64,000 nucleotides of DNA, taken from Sipunculus nudus. Lineage: Eukaryota; Annelida; Sipuncula; Golfingiida; Sipunculidae. The notes under the pieces are model-generated. The model had not been told where the DNA came from. It did no database searches and saw nothing but the letters and a program-made list of their open reading frames with translations. The position numbers were made by a program, and so were the translations under genes. Positions 37,398 through 49,800 of this stretch are shown one piece after another. The stretch is from the NCBI GenBank assembly GCA_026874595.1, contig CM049310.1, positions 41,301,558 through 41,365,557 of the forward strand. Reading direction: 5' to 3'. Position 1 is the first letter of the stretch. Each line of letters begins with the position of its first letter.

Positions 37398-39989
37398 AGT
37401 AGGCCTACCTATCCTATTATATAGACAGTGGGCTTTTGCTGTGATATATAACACTTCAACTGAAACCTATTGTCAAAGGGTTGATGGTAGATGCAACAAA
37501 TTGAAAATTATCAATAATGTGTTTTGTAGGGACTAAATGACGTATTTAAGATGAGAAACCACTCAAAGTAAAGAATAATTTGTATTGTAGGGACTATAAA
37601 TGCTGTATTTAAAGTAGGGGGCCCCAAAAAATTAGGGAATAGAGTTCAATTTATTAAACCTTAATGGTAGAAATGAGTCCCAAGGGATCTAGAGTCACTC
37701 ACATGTTTTTCACATTTTATGACCATGTAAGTGGGTCAGATACTTGGTCGACTGCCAGGTCAAACATGCTTAAATCCTCCAATGACAGCAGGGGTTATTT
37801 ATATGCGCAATATCCCTTAATTCTGCGCTTGAGTTCAATTGTCTGTCTTGTGAATAACCAGATCACTAAGCAACGCCGGAATTCCGGACTTTGCTGATGG
37901 CAGTTAGCTGGGCTGTTTTCGGTATAACTTCTACGCAATTAAAAAAAAAACACACACACGCAAAAATAACTCAAAATGATGTGTAGATTAAAATTTGTTT
38001 ATTCTCATACCATTAAAATGAGGTATGTTACGGTGTCATACGCAACGCGGTTTCAGAGAACATTGAGGACAAAAGTGTAGAGCCCGGGGCCGCCTTTTTT
38101 TTTTGCACCGAGCCGAGTTTATTAGGAGGCGCCGCCCTTATTTCATTAAGCCAAAGTGAGCTGGTTTCGTGCAGCTCAGCTTGGTTTGAGAAACAGATAA
38201 TGCAAAAAAAATACATCTTTTACAATTAAAAATGCCCAAAATAAACAGACTAATACCATGAAAGTTTTGTTGATTTTAATTCTGACTGACAATATTATAC
38301 ATTGTCAAGCCTGCATGACATTCCTAAAAAACATTTGGGTCTCCCATAATACAGATAACTTTTCTTAATAAAACAAGTACTTTGTAACATCGTCAAATGA
38401 ACAGGCTTTCAGGTCAGATTAAACAAGCCGTCATTTTGCAAGCCGAGTCAAACCATGAAACTCTGCTTACTACTAAAATTTAAAGACAGCTGTCTTTTTC
38501 TCAATGTTGTTGGGTCAATACATGCATCTTATATAATAGGCCATTTTGGTAGGTAATTGTTCAATGTCTCCACAGTCATACTGATAGTCGTATTTAAGCA
38601 ACATAGCTCTAGCTTGAACTTTTTATTTTGTTGTTTCGTGGCGTCAATCCAATTATGCACATATGACGCTTACCACAAAAACACGCACAAATATGCTTCC
38701 GTATTTCATATCATGTCAGATAACGTCCTGTTGATTCAATAAGTATTCCAGAACCAGTGGCTGGCAGTACTAAGAAAGTAAAGAGGGGCGGATTCAGAAT
38801 CATAAGGGGGGGGGGGGGGGTCGGCACCCTGGCATGGGAAAAGAAGTGCATGTAAGTATTAGTATAATTTATAACACTCGAGCTTGCAGATATGGGGAAG
38901 AAAACAATGTCAGACGATGAATTCGAGTATATTTTGCTATTTTCCAGAAAGTGTTATCGTTTCTCTGTCATATCTGAACTTGCTCTGGCAGACATTCCTG
39001 CAAAACGATGCACATATCATTACATATGCCTTACAATGTTACGTTATTCAATAACAATAATATGCATTTACATGCAACATACAAATAAGCATGGAATATA
39101 CGCTCACGTGCAAGGATATGATAGACTTTATACAGACGTACGTTTAAGAAATTGGACCACTACAAAGGATGATGTATGATTTTTGAGCACATTATTTTGT
39201 TCTCTCTGAAATTTTTAAAAACTCTTTCAAAAATGTGTGTAGAGTCACCTGAAACTGAGAACCGTATAGCATGTAAGGCATGTAACCTACAGTTAAAAGT
39301 ACGTGTGTATATTTACTTAATATTATATGCTTAACTCTCCATTTTCTAATATTTTCACTTTTGGCTTCCAACATTTGGCAGACCTGTGGTTTTTGCACAA
39401 ACAATGATATATTTGTTAACAAGTAAGGTATCTGTGGTAGGATGGTATTTTTTAATTAGTGTGGTGGTACGCAGGAACCACACTACGGAGCTGAACGTGC
39501 CGGTTCAAACTGATTATCTGCTTGGGGGATACTCTGGCCTAAGCACAGATGTAGGTTTCCACATAATGTTAGGTTTTGGAAATTTATTCATCATAAAACA
39601 AACTGGCAAAAAGGCAACAAAATACATCAACCAGGGTTGAGCAATGTGCAAGTCTCAGCAGCCAAAATTGAAAATAACACCATCTATCTGCACTTTGCTA
39701 AACTAAGGTGCTTCACAGAAAATATAAGTTTAATGTTAATGCTTAACTGAACCAAGGTAGTTCGAGGATATTATAAGTTGAAGCATTACCACAGGATTAG
39801 CCATGGTGGATTGCTCCCACAATAAAACCAAAATATTTGTTTCCAATTTATTAACAATGACCAATTAGAATAAACTAATATACACAAACACATAGGGCGA
39901 AACATGTTTTGAAAAATAAAGAAACGAACTGTATTTATAAATCAGTTTCAGTCTAAATGAAATATATATTCGACAACTAGACATTTCTT
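37398..39989. other. Unassigned DNA
   Basis: No gene recognised. A G-run element end with GGGGCGGATTCAGAATC lies at about 38785-38822. The frame of 95 codons at 38892-39179 has no family motif. Confidence 0.5.
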
Positions 39990-40119
39990 GGCACCGCAGG
40001 TGCCAGAGTATCCCCAGACATAGTAGCCCCCCCCCTTTATAAATAGACCCCCATTTGTAGCAGCATATACTGACACTTGGCATATTTATTGTTTCTTCCA
40101 TCTAACAATCCACAATCTT

Positions 40120-42420
40120 GTTGAAGATGTTGGTCCTGTGACCTTGATCTTTTTAAAGATGTGTCCTGTGACCTTGACCTTTGACCTTATGACCCCAAAA
40201 TCAATTCTGGTCTTGCTTTTCCAATGGGACATATGCAAGTTAAGTTTGAAATCTATACATCAATAAAGCAGGAATTATCACCCAGAAACTAATTTTTGGA
40301 CAGATGGCTCCTGTGACCTTCACCTTTGACCTTGTGACCTCAAAATTGATAGTGTTCTTCCTCTCTTGGCAGGAGAACTATATGTGCAAGATGAAAGATC
40401 TGAGGTGAAATGTTTGGCTGAAAATGCATCCACATCTTTTTAAAGATGTGTCCTGTGACCTTGACCTTTGACCTCAAGACCCCAAAATCAGTTTGGGTCT
40501 TGCTTTTCCAATGGGACATATACAAGTCAAGATTGAAATCCATAAATCAATAAAAGCAGATATTATCATCCGGAAACTAATTTTTGGACAGATGGCTCCT
40601 GTGACCTTCACCTTTGACCTTGTGACCTCAAAATTGATAGGGTTCTTCCACTCTTGGCAGGTGAACTATATGTGCAAGATGAAAGATCTGAGATGAAATG
40701 TTTGGCTGAAAATGCATCCACAATCTTTTTAAAGATGTCCTGTGACCTTGACCTTTGACCTGATGACCCCAAAATCAATTTGGGTCTTGCTTTTCCAATG
40801 GGACATATACAAGTCAAGTTTGAAATCAATACATCAATAAAAGCAGGATTTATCATTCAGAAACTAATTTTTGGACAGATGGCTCCTGTGACCTTCACCT
40901 TTGACCTTGTGACCTCAAAACTGATAGGGGTCTTCCACTCTTGGCAGGTGAACTATATGTGCAAGATGAAAGATCTGAGATGAATTGTTTGGCTGAAAAT
41001 GCATCCACAATCTTTTTAAAGAGGTTTCCTGTGACCTTGACCTTTGACCTCATGACCCAAAAATCAATTCAGGTCTTGCTTTTCCAATAGGTCAAATACA
41101 AGTCAAGTTTGAAATAAATACATCAATAAAAGAAGGAATTATCATCCGGAAACTAATTTTTGGACAGATGGCTCCTGTGACCTTCACCTTTGACCTTGTG
41201 ACCTCAAAATTGATAGGGTTCTTCCTCTCTTGGCAGGTGAACTATATGTGCAAGATGAAAGATCTGAGATGAAATGTTTGGCTGAAAATGCATCCACAAT
41301 CTTTTTAAAGATGTCCTGTGACCTTGACCTTTGACCTGATGACCCCAAAATCAATTTGGGTCTTGCTTTTCCAATGGGACATATACAAGTCAAGTTTGAA
41401 ATCAATACATCAATAAAAGCAGGATTTATCATTCAGAAACTAATTTTTGGACAGATGGCTCCTGTGACCTTCACCTTTGACCTTGTGACCTCAAAACTGA
41501 TAGGGGTCTTCCACTCTTGGCAGGTGAACTATATGTGCAAGATGAAAGATCTGAGATGAATTGTTTGGCTGAAAATGCATCCACAATCTTTTTAAAGAGG
41601 TTTCCTGTGACCTTGACCTTTGACCTCATGACCCAAAAATCAATTCAGGTCTTGCTTTTCCAATAGGTCAAATACAAGTCAAGTTTGAAATAAATACATC
41701 AATAAAAGAAGGAATTATCATCCGGAAACTAATTTTTGGACAGATGGCTCCTGTGACCTTCACCTTTGACCTTGTGACCTCAAAATTGATAGGGTTCTTC
41801 CACTCTTGGCAGGTGAACTATATGTGCAAGATGAAAGATCTGAGATGAAATGTTTGGCTGAAAATGCATCCACAATCTTTTTAAAGATGTCCTGTGACCT
41901 TGACCTTTGACCTGATGACCCCAAAATCAATTTGGGTCTTGCTTTTCCAATGGGACATATACAAGTCAAGTTTGAAATCAATACATCAATAAAAGCAGGA
42001 TTTATCATTCAGAAACTAATTTTTGGACAGATGGCTCCTGTGACCTTCACCTTTGACCTTGTGACCTCAAAACTGATAGGGGTCTTCCTCTATTGGCAGG
42101 TGAACTATATGTGCAAGATGAAAGGTCTGAGATGAAATGTTTGGCTGAAAATGCATCCACAATCTTTTTAAAGATGTGTCCTGTGACCTTGACCTTTGAC
42201 CTCATGACCCCTAAAATAAATTGGAGTCTTGCTTTTTCAATGGGACATATATAAGTCAAGTTTGAAATCAATACATCAATAAAAGCAGGAATTATCACCC
42301 AGAAACTAATTTTTGGACAGATAGCTCCTGTGGCCTTGACCTTTGACCTTGTGACCCCAAAATTTATATGGATCATCCACTATTGGCAAGTGAGCTATAT
42401 ATTCAAGATGGAAGACCTAG
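40120..42420 (+). repeat. 288-bp satellite with 576-bp higher-order dimer and embedded DR1 sites
   Basis: Eight monomers are phased by CTTGCTTTTCCAATGGGAC-type boxes near 40204, 40494, 40782, 41070, 41358, 41646, 41934 and 42222. Two monomer types alternate, so an almost identical 576-bp dimer repeats from 40782. Each monomer contains TGACCTTGACCTTTGACCT or a close form. The perfect DR1 TGACCTTTGACCT occurs at 40175, 40462, 40749, 41038, 41325, 41614, 41901, 42190 and 42337. A second, one-mismatch site (TCACCTTTGACCT) lies in most monomers. The repeated 67- and 82-codon frames are by-products. Confidence 0.95.
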
Positions 42421-43135
42421 GATGAAAGTTTGGCTTAAAATGCATCCACAGTATCTTTTAAAATGCCAGTCCAGTGACCTTGACCTTTGAACTCATGACC
42501 CTAGAACCTAAAGGGTTCTTACTTTAGTGGTGGGCCATACATAAGTCATGTTTGAAATCCATATGGCTATCAACACTGGAGATATCATAAGAGGTGTGTG
42601 ATTTTCACCATATATGGCAATATTCAAGGTCAAGGCCACTATCATAGGAAAGGTCATGACCCCAATTTAAATAAACATCATCCCATAACCCATACCTATG
42701 TATATGCATAATATAAAAGAAATCTGTCCATTAGTTTTTGACTTATAATGCTCACAGTACTGTAAGGTGGCAATTTTGGGGGTATTAAACGGCACGAAAA
42801 CAAGTAAAGAATAATAGGTGGCGCCACCAGTTTCTGAAACATGACAACCCTATCCATGATCTTCCATCAAGTTGATTTTGGGATAAATCCATGCAAGATT
42901 TCTTGAGATATTAAAGAATTTGTGTGATTTTCCCCAAAATTGGACCTATTCAAGGTCAAGGACACTCTCCTATTAAAGGTTATGGCCTCATTTTAAATAG
43001 GCGTCGTCCTCTCACCCATATCTATACATATACCAAGTTTGGTAAAGTTCCGTGAAATATTTTTTGGGTTATCGCGCCAACAAGATTTATATGCGGCGGC
43101 GGCGGCGGCGGCGGCGGGACCGGTATGAAAACATA

Positions 43136-43162
43136 GTATCCCCCGACTTTGTCTGGGGATAC
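43136..43162. repeat. 27-nt terminal hairpin
   Basis: GTATCCCC pairs with GGGGATAC (8 bp); after one mismatch GAC pairs with GTC around a TTT loop. It closes the element at 39990. Confidence 0.85.
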
Positions 43163-44079
43163 AAATATAATAGTGCAATGCCATTACAAAAAATAACTGC
43201 GAGTTCATTCAAGTCCACACATAATAAGAAAATATTAAAATATGCATTAGTCCTTCCTTTCATAAACATACTTGACAAACCTACTTTCCTGATAAACCAA
43301 GAAAACGTAATAAACCTTAAAAAAGATAATACCATATCAAAAATGCCACTTATGATAAATAATGATATATAAATTACGAATCAACTTAATTTTAGCTTGA
43401 TGTGTTTTCATACGAATATACATGGATTATCCCGGTCAGGATCTACATTGAGCCTCACCTGATAGGACGGGCAGGCCTAGAGGGGTTGAAGGCCTAGAGG
43501 GTAAAAGTTTATTTCTATATTAATAGTTGGGTAAACAGTTTATTTAAATACTTAGTTCCCCCCGATTACCAAAAATAAAAGGATTTCAATTTTTCAAAAT
43601 ATATTTTTAGCCTTTCTTCCGCTATTTTCTGTGTGAGCTAGATCTCCAATATGATTGACTTTCAATAGCTGACAATAGGGCTCAGTTTAAGTCCAAGGTC
43701 ATTTGTATTTATTTTGACCTTGACCTTATTCCCAAGGTCGTACACTCCTTACCCGTTCCCATATTATCGCTCAGCATCGTTTGGCGATGGCTTACATCTA
43801 CAGGGGCGTCATTATAGCGGGGGGAGGGGGGGGGGGTATCTATCCTCCCACTTTTTAGCAAGGTGGGATGGTGGTAATCATCCCCTCACCATTCAGAAAA
43901 TAATATTTATATATTGCAAATTAAAAATATAAATAAATAAAATTATAGACTTTGGTTTCATTTGTGAGTTTACTGTAAAATCTTATATTTTATCGTAGTT
44001 TTGAATCAACTTATATACTGCAAACATAATACCTTATTTTCTAAAACCTTACACTTAATAGCAATATTTTTGAAAATGG

Positions 44080-44131
<52 letters not shown>

Positions 44132-44165
44132 GTGTCATATAGGCATTTATATATTTATAATGTGT

Positions 44166-44215
<50 letters not shown>

Positions 44216-46275
44216 TGTGTGTGTGTTTGTACAAGTCATCCCCCACCCTGCATTGAAGATAAATTGACGCCACTGTACATCTAGGTTCCTATGATCTTGC
44301 ATGCACAGTATCACGGTTCTCCTGCCCGATTCACAGGTACTTGAGCCCGGGCCACAAAGCCAACCCCAAATACCTATGAATGGGAACACAATGGAAATGA
44401 ATCATTGAATTAAAAATATATGATGGTAATTCAGATAACCTAAAATTTTGTACCGAAACCTTCGCAAAATTCCACCAAAATCTATTCAGGACTTTTTGCA
44501 TGGACCTGCTAAAAGACAAACCAAATGAGATACGAATCAATAGGAAAGTATAATAGCATACTAAGTGGAGTTGTAAGTATGAATTGTTGTTGGAATAACT
44601 CAGGAACACACCACGATGTCATTCATTTAAGTTAGACAAAATCAAACCAAATAAGAAACCAATACAATATTTATAAAAAAAGACATTTCCAAATCTGCTA
44701 ATATAATGGACATGAAAGAAAATTTCGTTTACAAATATTATTTATTGTCAACAGGGGATGTGAACAATTTGACTTTCCCCTAGAAATCTGTTTTAGTATA
44801 CCTTAATTACATTCGGACTAGTGGGCTCCGTCCTCGAGATTTACGGGTCAACAATACGAAATCTTCTCTGTGAAGTCAGACGAAAAGCTGTTTTTTTCTC
44901 GATGTTTTTATAATTTAACGGTAATATACTGTGAAAAAACTAAACTATTTTTTCAAGATCTAATACTTTTTGTGATCAGAGGAAATCGCTGCGGCTGATG
45001 GCTGTTCTGTTTGGAAATTGCACATGTATATGTAGACCGGGTACAAAATATGAGAGCGAGACGGATACCATACATCTCTTATAGTTATATAAATGTAGAA
45101 CAATAAACATGTATTCTTTAATAAGACCAAATAGTCTTATCAGACAGACTTAAACTATAGTTAAGGCCATCTACGATAACGCAATGGGAAATAAATATTT
45201 TTGCTATAGTGCGTATAAGATGCTGCTGCATATAGTCTAGCTTGCTGCAACCTTGGCTTCCGTAGCAACTCACTATTTGGGCCAGCTATACCAAGAAACG
45301 AAGTGAGCGAAATTAACGCTAACAAATATAATACTCACCAGTGCTGGCTCCAGAACAGTGTTGTTTATAATGACATCATCATAGTGTCATCAGATGATTA
45401 TACTGACTGGGTCATGCAGGTCCTAAGACAAGATCAACTTGTTACCGAAGTCCATAAGGCTTGGTCTAGCTGTATCGGTTGTAGCGTCAGTCCAATGTGT
45501 TGGGCAACGTGACAGCAGTCACGCAACTTATGCACATGATCGATAGCTTAGCGGAGTATATATACATGACATAACTCTTGTTTAATCTCATGCCAAACAT
45601 GCTTTTCGCGCTTAATACACCTGAGGCACTTTCCGTGACTCTTAAAAGGTTAGACAGCTGGTTGAATTTTAATTTAGTTTTTAGACCGGTTAATTGAATC
45701 ACTGCCATCTGGGTGCGAAGCTCAAAGTGTTCTGTGCAAAACAATTCGGCAGCAAAAGTCGCTTCAAATGGCCCTCCCGGGAACACGGCCACTTTCACCA
45801 GACCTAATTGTGGATTTGTTTGCTGGATAGGTCTATACTGAAAATACTTTAATAATGCAAATCCTGTAATGTTGCAATGCTGATGATTTTGAATAGAGGT
45901 AGGCCTGTATATTAATTTTATGCATTCACACAGAAATTAGGACCTAAAATAATTTTTACTTGGTTGTAATCAACGTTCAAGCCGAACCACTAGCGGCATC
46001 TTTCGGAGTTATCTTACATGAAATCTTCGGGTCAGACAGCTCGACGGATTACCATCTCAAATTATTAGAGTCACATACGCTTAACGATATGCCTTTGTGA
46101 CGCCTCGATCTGATTTGAAATTGTTTAAAGGTTTCAGAAGGACCGAATACCTCAGAATATGTCATGTGCATGCGTGCACAACACTTGTCCGTTAACAGAA
46201 TACAGAGGTAAATGTAGGAGGCCTATATTTACAGAACACCAGTACAACTGATTTCGTCTGTTGTAACTACCATAG
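43163..46275. other. Unassigned DNA with two (TA)n tracts
   Basis: (TA)n runs at 44082-44126 and 44170-44212; the latter continues into a short (GT)n. A CAGGGGCGTCATTATAGCGG element end with G-runs lies at about 43800-43835. The 103-codon minus frame at 45487-45798 has no family motif I recognise. Confidence 0.5.
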
Positions 46276-47843
46276 TAACTAGTGGCCCATGGGCCATGAC
46301 GCTCAGTTGAATTCAAGGATTGTTAAATTGAATTCGATTACAAGATGGAGAGATCCAAGATCTATATACATGCTAACTTTCAGCTCAATACATTGAGCCA
46401 ATCCTGAGATATCGGCTGTTATCTAAAAGACACCCAGATTCAGACTGCCCAGAAAGGATTGCAGGTGGTGCCATCTGTCTTTGTTATGCACAACTACGTA
46501 GGTGAGGGAACAACTATGCCGGGTTACGGAAGATCAGTCCAAGGGTCTCAGAGGAGTTTTCCAGAAACAAACACCGTTTTTGTATCACATTTTTAATTAT
46601 TTCGGGGGTACTTATGATCCCGATAGCTCAGAGGATATGGGTAACAGAGACCTAATTTCAGATTTCCATGAAGACTTTTCATGGAGCTCCCTAGATGTCA
46701 AGTATGAAGATTCTAGGTCAAGTGGTTACGATTTGTGCCCTGTTACAAGATGAGGCTTTATTTGAAAGTCTCAAAATGAGAAAAAAATGCGTACAAATTA
46801 AAAAAAAAAAAAAAAAAAAAAAGGTGGCGCCACCAGTCTGCAGGAACTGATGAAACGCTTCATGATCAATATGAATGCAAAAAATCATGGCCATCAGTAC
46901 ATTAGTTATTCAGACACTGTAGCTTTTGTATCACATTTTTAATTATTCTTAGGAGTACTTACAAGCCCCATAGCTCAAAGGATATGGGTAACAGAGACCT
47001 AATTTCAGGTTTCCATAGAGACTTTTCATGGACCTCTCTTGTTGTCAAGTTAGAAGAATCCAGGTCCAGCGGTTACGATTAGTGCCCTGTTAACAGATGA
47101 CAGCTTCTTTGAAGGTCTCAAATATATAGAAAAAAAAAATGGTAAAATTGGAAAAAAATACAGGTGGCGCCACCAGTCTGAAGGAAGTGATGGAACATCC
47201 CATGATCAATATTCATGCAAAGAATCATGGTGGTCAATGTAGTAGTTATTCAGATACTTGAGCTTTTGTATCAAATTTGGCATTATTCTGGGGGGTACTT
47301 CAGAGCCCCATAGCTCAAAGGATATGGGTAACAGAGACTTAATTTCAGGTTTTCATTGAGATTTTTCATGGACCTCCCTGGAAATTAGGTTTGAAGATTC
47401 CAGATCCAGTGGTTACGATTTGTGCCCTGTTAACAGATGACAGTTTCATTGCAGGTCTGAAAAAAAGAGAAAAAAATTCATAAAAATATGGAAAAAATAC
47501 AGGTGGTGCCACCAGTCTGCAGGAAGTGATGGAACATCCCATGCATTAGTTGTTCAGATAACTGAGCTTTTGTATCAAATTTTCCATTATTCTGGGGGGT
47601 ACTTCGGAGCCCCATAGCTAAAAGAACATTGGTAACAGAGACCTAATTTCAGGTTTCGGAGGAGATTTTTTATGAACCTCCCAGGATGTCAAGTTACAAG
47701 ATTGTAGGTCAAGCAGTTACATTTTGTGCCCTGTTAACGGACGGCCGGCCGGACGGACGGCCAGACGGCCAGACGGCCGGACGGACGACGGACAAAGAGT
47801 GATCGCTATAGCTCAGATGACTTACAGTCAGCTGTGCTAAAAA
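46276..47843 (+). repeat. Composite tandem-repeat element, copy C
   Basis: Same head as copy B (TAACTAGTGGCCCATGGGCC, palindrome 46284-46295) and same tail (GGAC/GGCC run about 47737-47795, then GATCGCTATAGCTCAGATGA and a CAGCTGTGCTAAAAA end). Three units of about 340 bp start near 46837, 47175 and 47513. Perfect GGTGGCGCCACC lies at 46823-46834 and 47163-47174. Confidence 0.85.
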
Positions 47844-49266
47844 TATACGTTAGAGCCTCAGTCGCTTTAATCCCTATTGATGGGTGTAATTTTATCAATA
47901 AATGGACGAAAATGTGCACTGAAGGAGTACATGGTCGAGCCTTACACAGTAAGTCACAAGTATTGTGAGCCAATTATCATGCATAGGCTATATTTTTATT
48001 AAAGCTATTCATTCTGAAATTCTTAAGCAGCTATTCTTGTAATTTATTAGAGTTTTCGGTTAATTGATTTAAACAGTACAGGCCCGGCATTGGACAGCAC
48101 AGACCCGAGTAATATCACTCCCGCCTGAACACGATTTCCCTTCGTTTATAAACTCTTATCTATTGTTATTCATACGAAACCCAACTGATACGCTAATCTA
48201 ATCCTTCACCGATGTTTTATTTCACGATCTTCAAAAATTACCCGCTTGTACTCCTACGGAGATGGGGTGTGTCACAATTGAGGTGCATAAAAAATGCATT
48301 TATCCCACGCTCTATCGGGTTTTTGCCATTTCCACCTAAAATAAGGATTCAGGCGACTGTGCTCAGCGCAGCAGCATCTTCTTTCGACATACCAATGTTT
48401 TAACGCAAAAAAAAAAAAATAAATAAATAAACTACGCACACAGCGCCAAATGTCAACGCTTTTAAAGGTCTCTTTCCCATAAGCCCCTACGGTGTGATGA
48501 CGCTATGTGCTCTATGTTTTTCTTGCTGGACTTGTATCACGTGCCACCCGGTGGACAGTTATCTTGCAATTTCAGTTACTTAGGTCCATTAACTGTTTTT
48601 CATAGACTATATTTAATATGCATCAACTTTGATCATAATTTTTCATTCCACAAAAGCCAATCAGAATGATACGGTGTCCAAATACACTTGCTGTTACAGT
48701 ATAGTATAATATTATTTAGAGACATGTAAAAGGACTGTAAGGGTGCCCATTCAGTATACCGTGTGTTTAAACCCGAGGTATCTGGCGTAATTAATTAAAC
48801 TCCGAACACAGAAACACAAGGCAACGTTTTATCAAACTCCTCAATAGCGTATAACTGAGCGGTTATTGGCTCATCGGTTTGGGAGTATCACCCTTTGCAG
48901 CACCATGGATTCCCATTGAACAGACTAATAGAGCACTAGCACTAGCCCCCGTGCGCTCCCCTGGATACCCACGATGCATATATGCAGTAAATGGAGCACA
49001 TAAATATAAAGGCTAAGGAAACCCAAATATTTTATGACGTAGTCGTAGGGCAGGATGTATTGTAAATTATAATTCCCTTCATCGTGAATATATTACCCGA
49101 ATACCCATGCCATAAAAAAAGGTTATAAGAATCAAGGATAGACTGGACACCTGCCAATACGGGAATTTAAAGGTCTTTCCATCAGGCACGTCCTGTTTGA
49201 CATGCTCCACCAGACCACTACTGACATAGCGCTCTTCAGGCTAACAGTTCACTGCGTATCACCTTG
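47844..49266. other. Unassigned DNA
   Basis: No gene recognised. An A-run with TAAA repeats lies at about 48407-48430. Confidence 0.5.
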
Positions 49267-49383
49267 CAGGATTACAGAAAGGCATTTGACTTGGCAGACC
49301 ACACAACACCAATTAAAAAATATGATGCACTTGGTATTCCAGATATCCAGTTTTGTAGTTGGTGGGATATCATCCACATATGA
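49267..49383 (+). pseudogene. LINE reverse transcriptase fragment (catalytic motif A)
   Basis: The frame reads DYRKAFDLADHTTPIKKYD and continues LGIPDIQF before a stop. This matches the first catalytic block of non-LTR reverse transcriptases, where the D of KAFD is a metal ligand. Motifs before and after are lost. It shares strand and probably origin with 49655-49800, with the SINE between them. Confidence 0.65.
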
Positions 49384-49449
49384 TGCAGCTACAGCTATTA
49401 TAATGTACTTATTATTTTTTAATGGATTGTAAAAATAGTAATTATAACT

Positions 49450-49651
49450 AATCGCGGCACACTCGATGCCTCAGATGCATGGTGGCGTTTGGTAGTCTGT
49501 AGGAGTGGAGGAAACCTGAGAACCCAGAAAAAAAACACCGGCAATCGATGGGCAACTACAACATTCTCTCACAGCCAACCCGGGGATCTAACCCGGGTCG
49601 CAAGTGGAGAGAACCGAGCGTTTTACCGTTCGACCATCCAGCTAGGCTTAG
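49450..49651 (-). mobile_element. tRNA-derived SINE
   Basis: Read on the minus strand, the head has a box-A-like TAGCTGGATGG near 49645 and a box-B-like GGTTAGATCCC near 49588, spaced as in tRNA-derived Pol III promoters. A body follows with GGTTCTCAGGTTTCCTCCAC, like the conserved central domain of several invertebrate SINE families. The family is not assigned. The lower-coordinate end is approximate. Confidence 0.65.
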
Positions 49652-49654
49652 AAG

Positions 49655-49800
49655 TCCTTTCCAGAAAAAAAATGCTGCTCAACACGCGTAGAACCCAGAT
49701 CGGCATCACGCAATTCCAACTCGACGGAACCATATTAGAAAATGTAAAAATTTTCAAGGCACTTGACGTGTGAATCCGGAGTGACCTGTCATGGAGTAGT
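49655..49800 (+). pseudogene. LINE reverse transcriptase fragment (post-catalytic thumb part)
   Basis: The frame includes RTQIGITQFQLDGT, then ILENVKIFKALDV, a stop, and IRSDLSWS. Non-LTR elements have an equivalent K-FK-LGV-I-SDLSW stretch downstream of the catalytic core. The SINE directly abuts its 5' side. The palm domain between 49383 and 49655 is missing. Confidence 0.6.

Larger units (their letters stand above)
39990..43162 (+). mobile_element. Putative non-autonomous Helitron/Helentron-like element carrying a satellite
   Basis: The left end has a hairpin GGCACCGCAGGTGCC (39990-40004) followed by GTATCCCCAGACA (40008-40020). The right end is a 27-nt hairpin at 43136-43162 whose second half, in reverse complement, again begins GTATCCCCAGACA. 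Between them are the 288-bp satellite, a diverged tail with one GGTGGCGCCACC site, and a (GCG)n tract at 43092-43117. An inverted 5' motif, a central tandem array and a 3' hairpin match the known plan of Helentron-associated interspersed elements. No replicase is present. The class assignment is inference and the exact 5' end is uncertain. Confidence 0.55.

Noticed and set aside
40493-42376. Identical 67- and 82-codon frames on both strands at 576-bp spacing
   Set aside because: By-products of the satellite; both strands are equally open and no protein family is resembled.
43052-43372. Arginine-rich and alanine-rich frames over (GCG)n
   Set aside because: Translation of a trinucleotide repeat at the end of a mobile element.
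45487-45798. 103-codon minus-strand frame
   Set aside because: Could be an exon by composition, but no family match and no clear paired splice sites.
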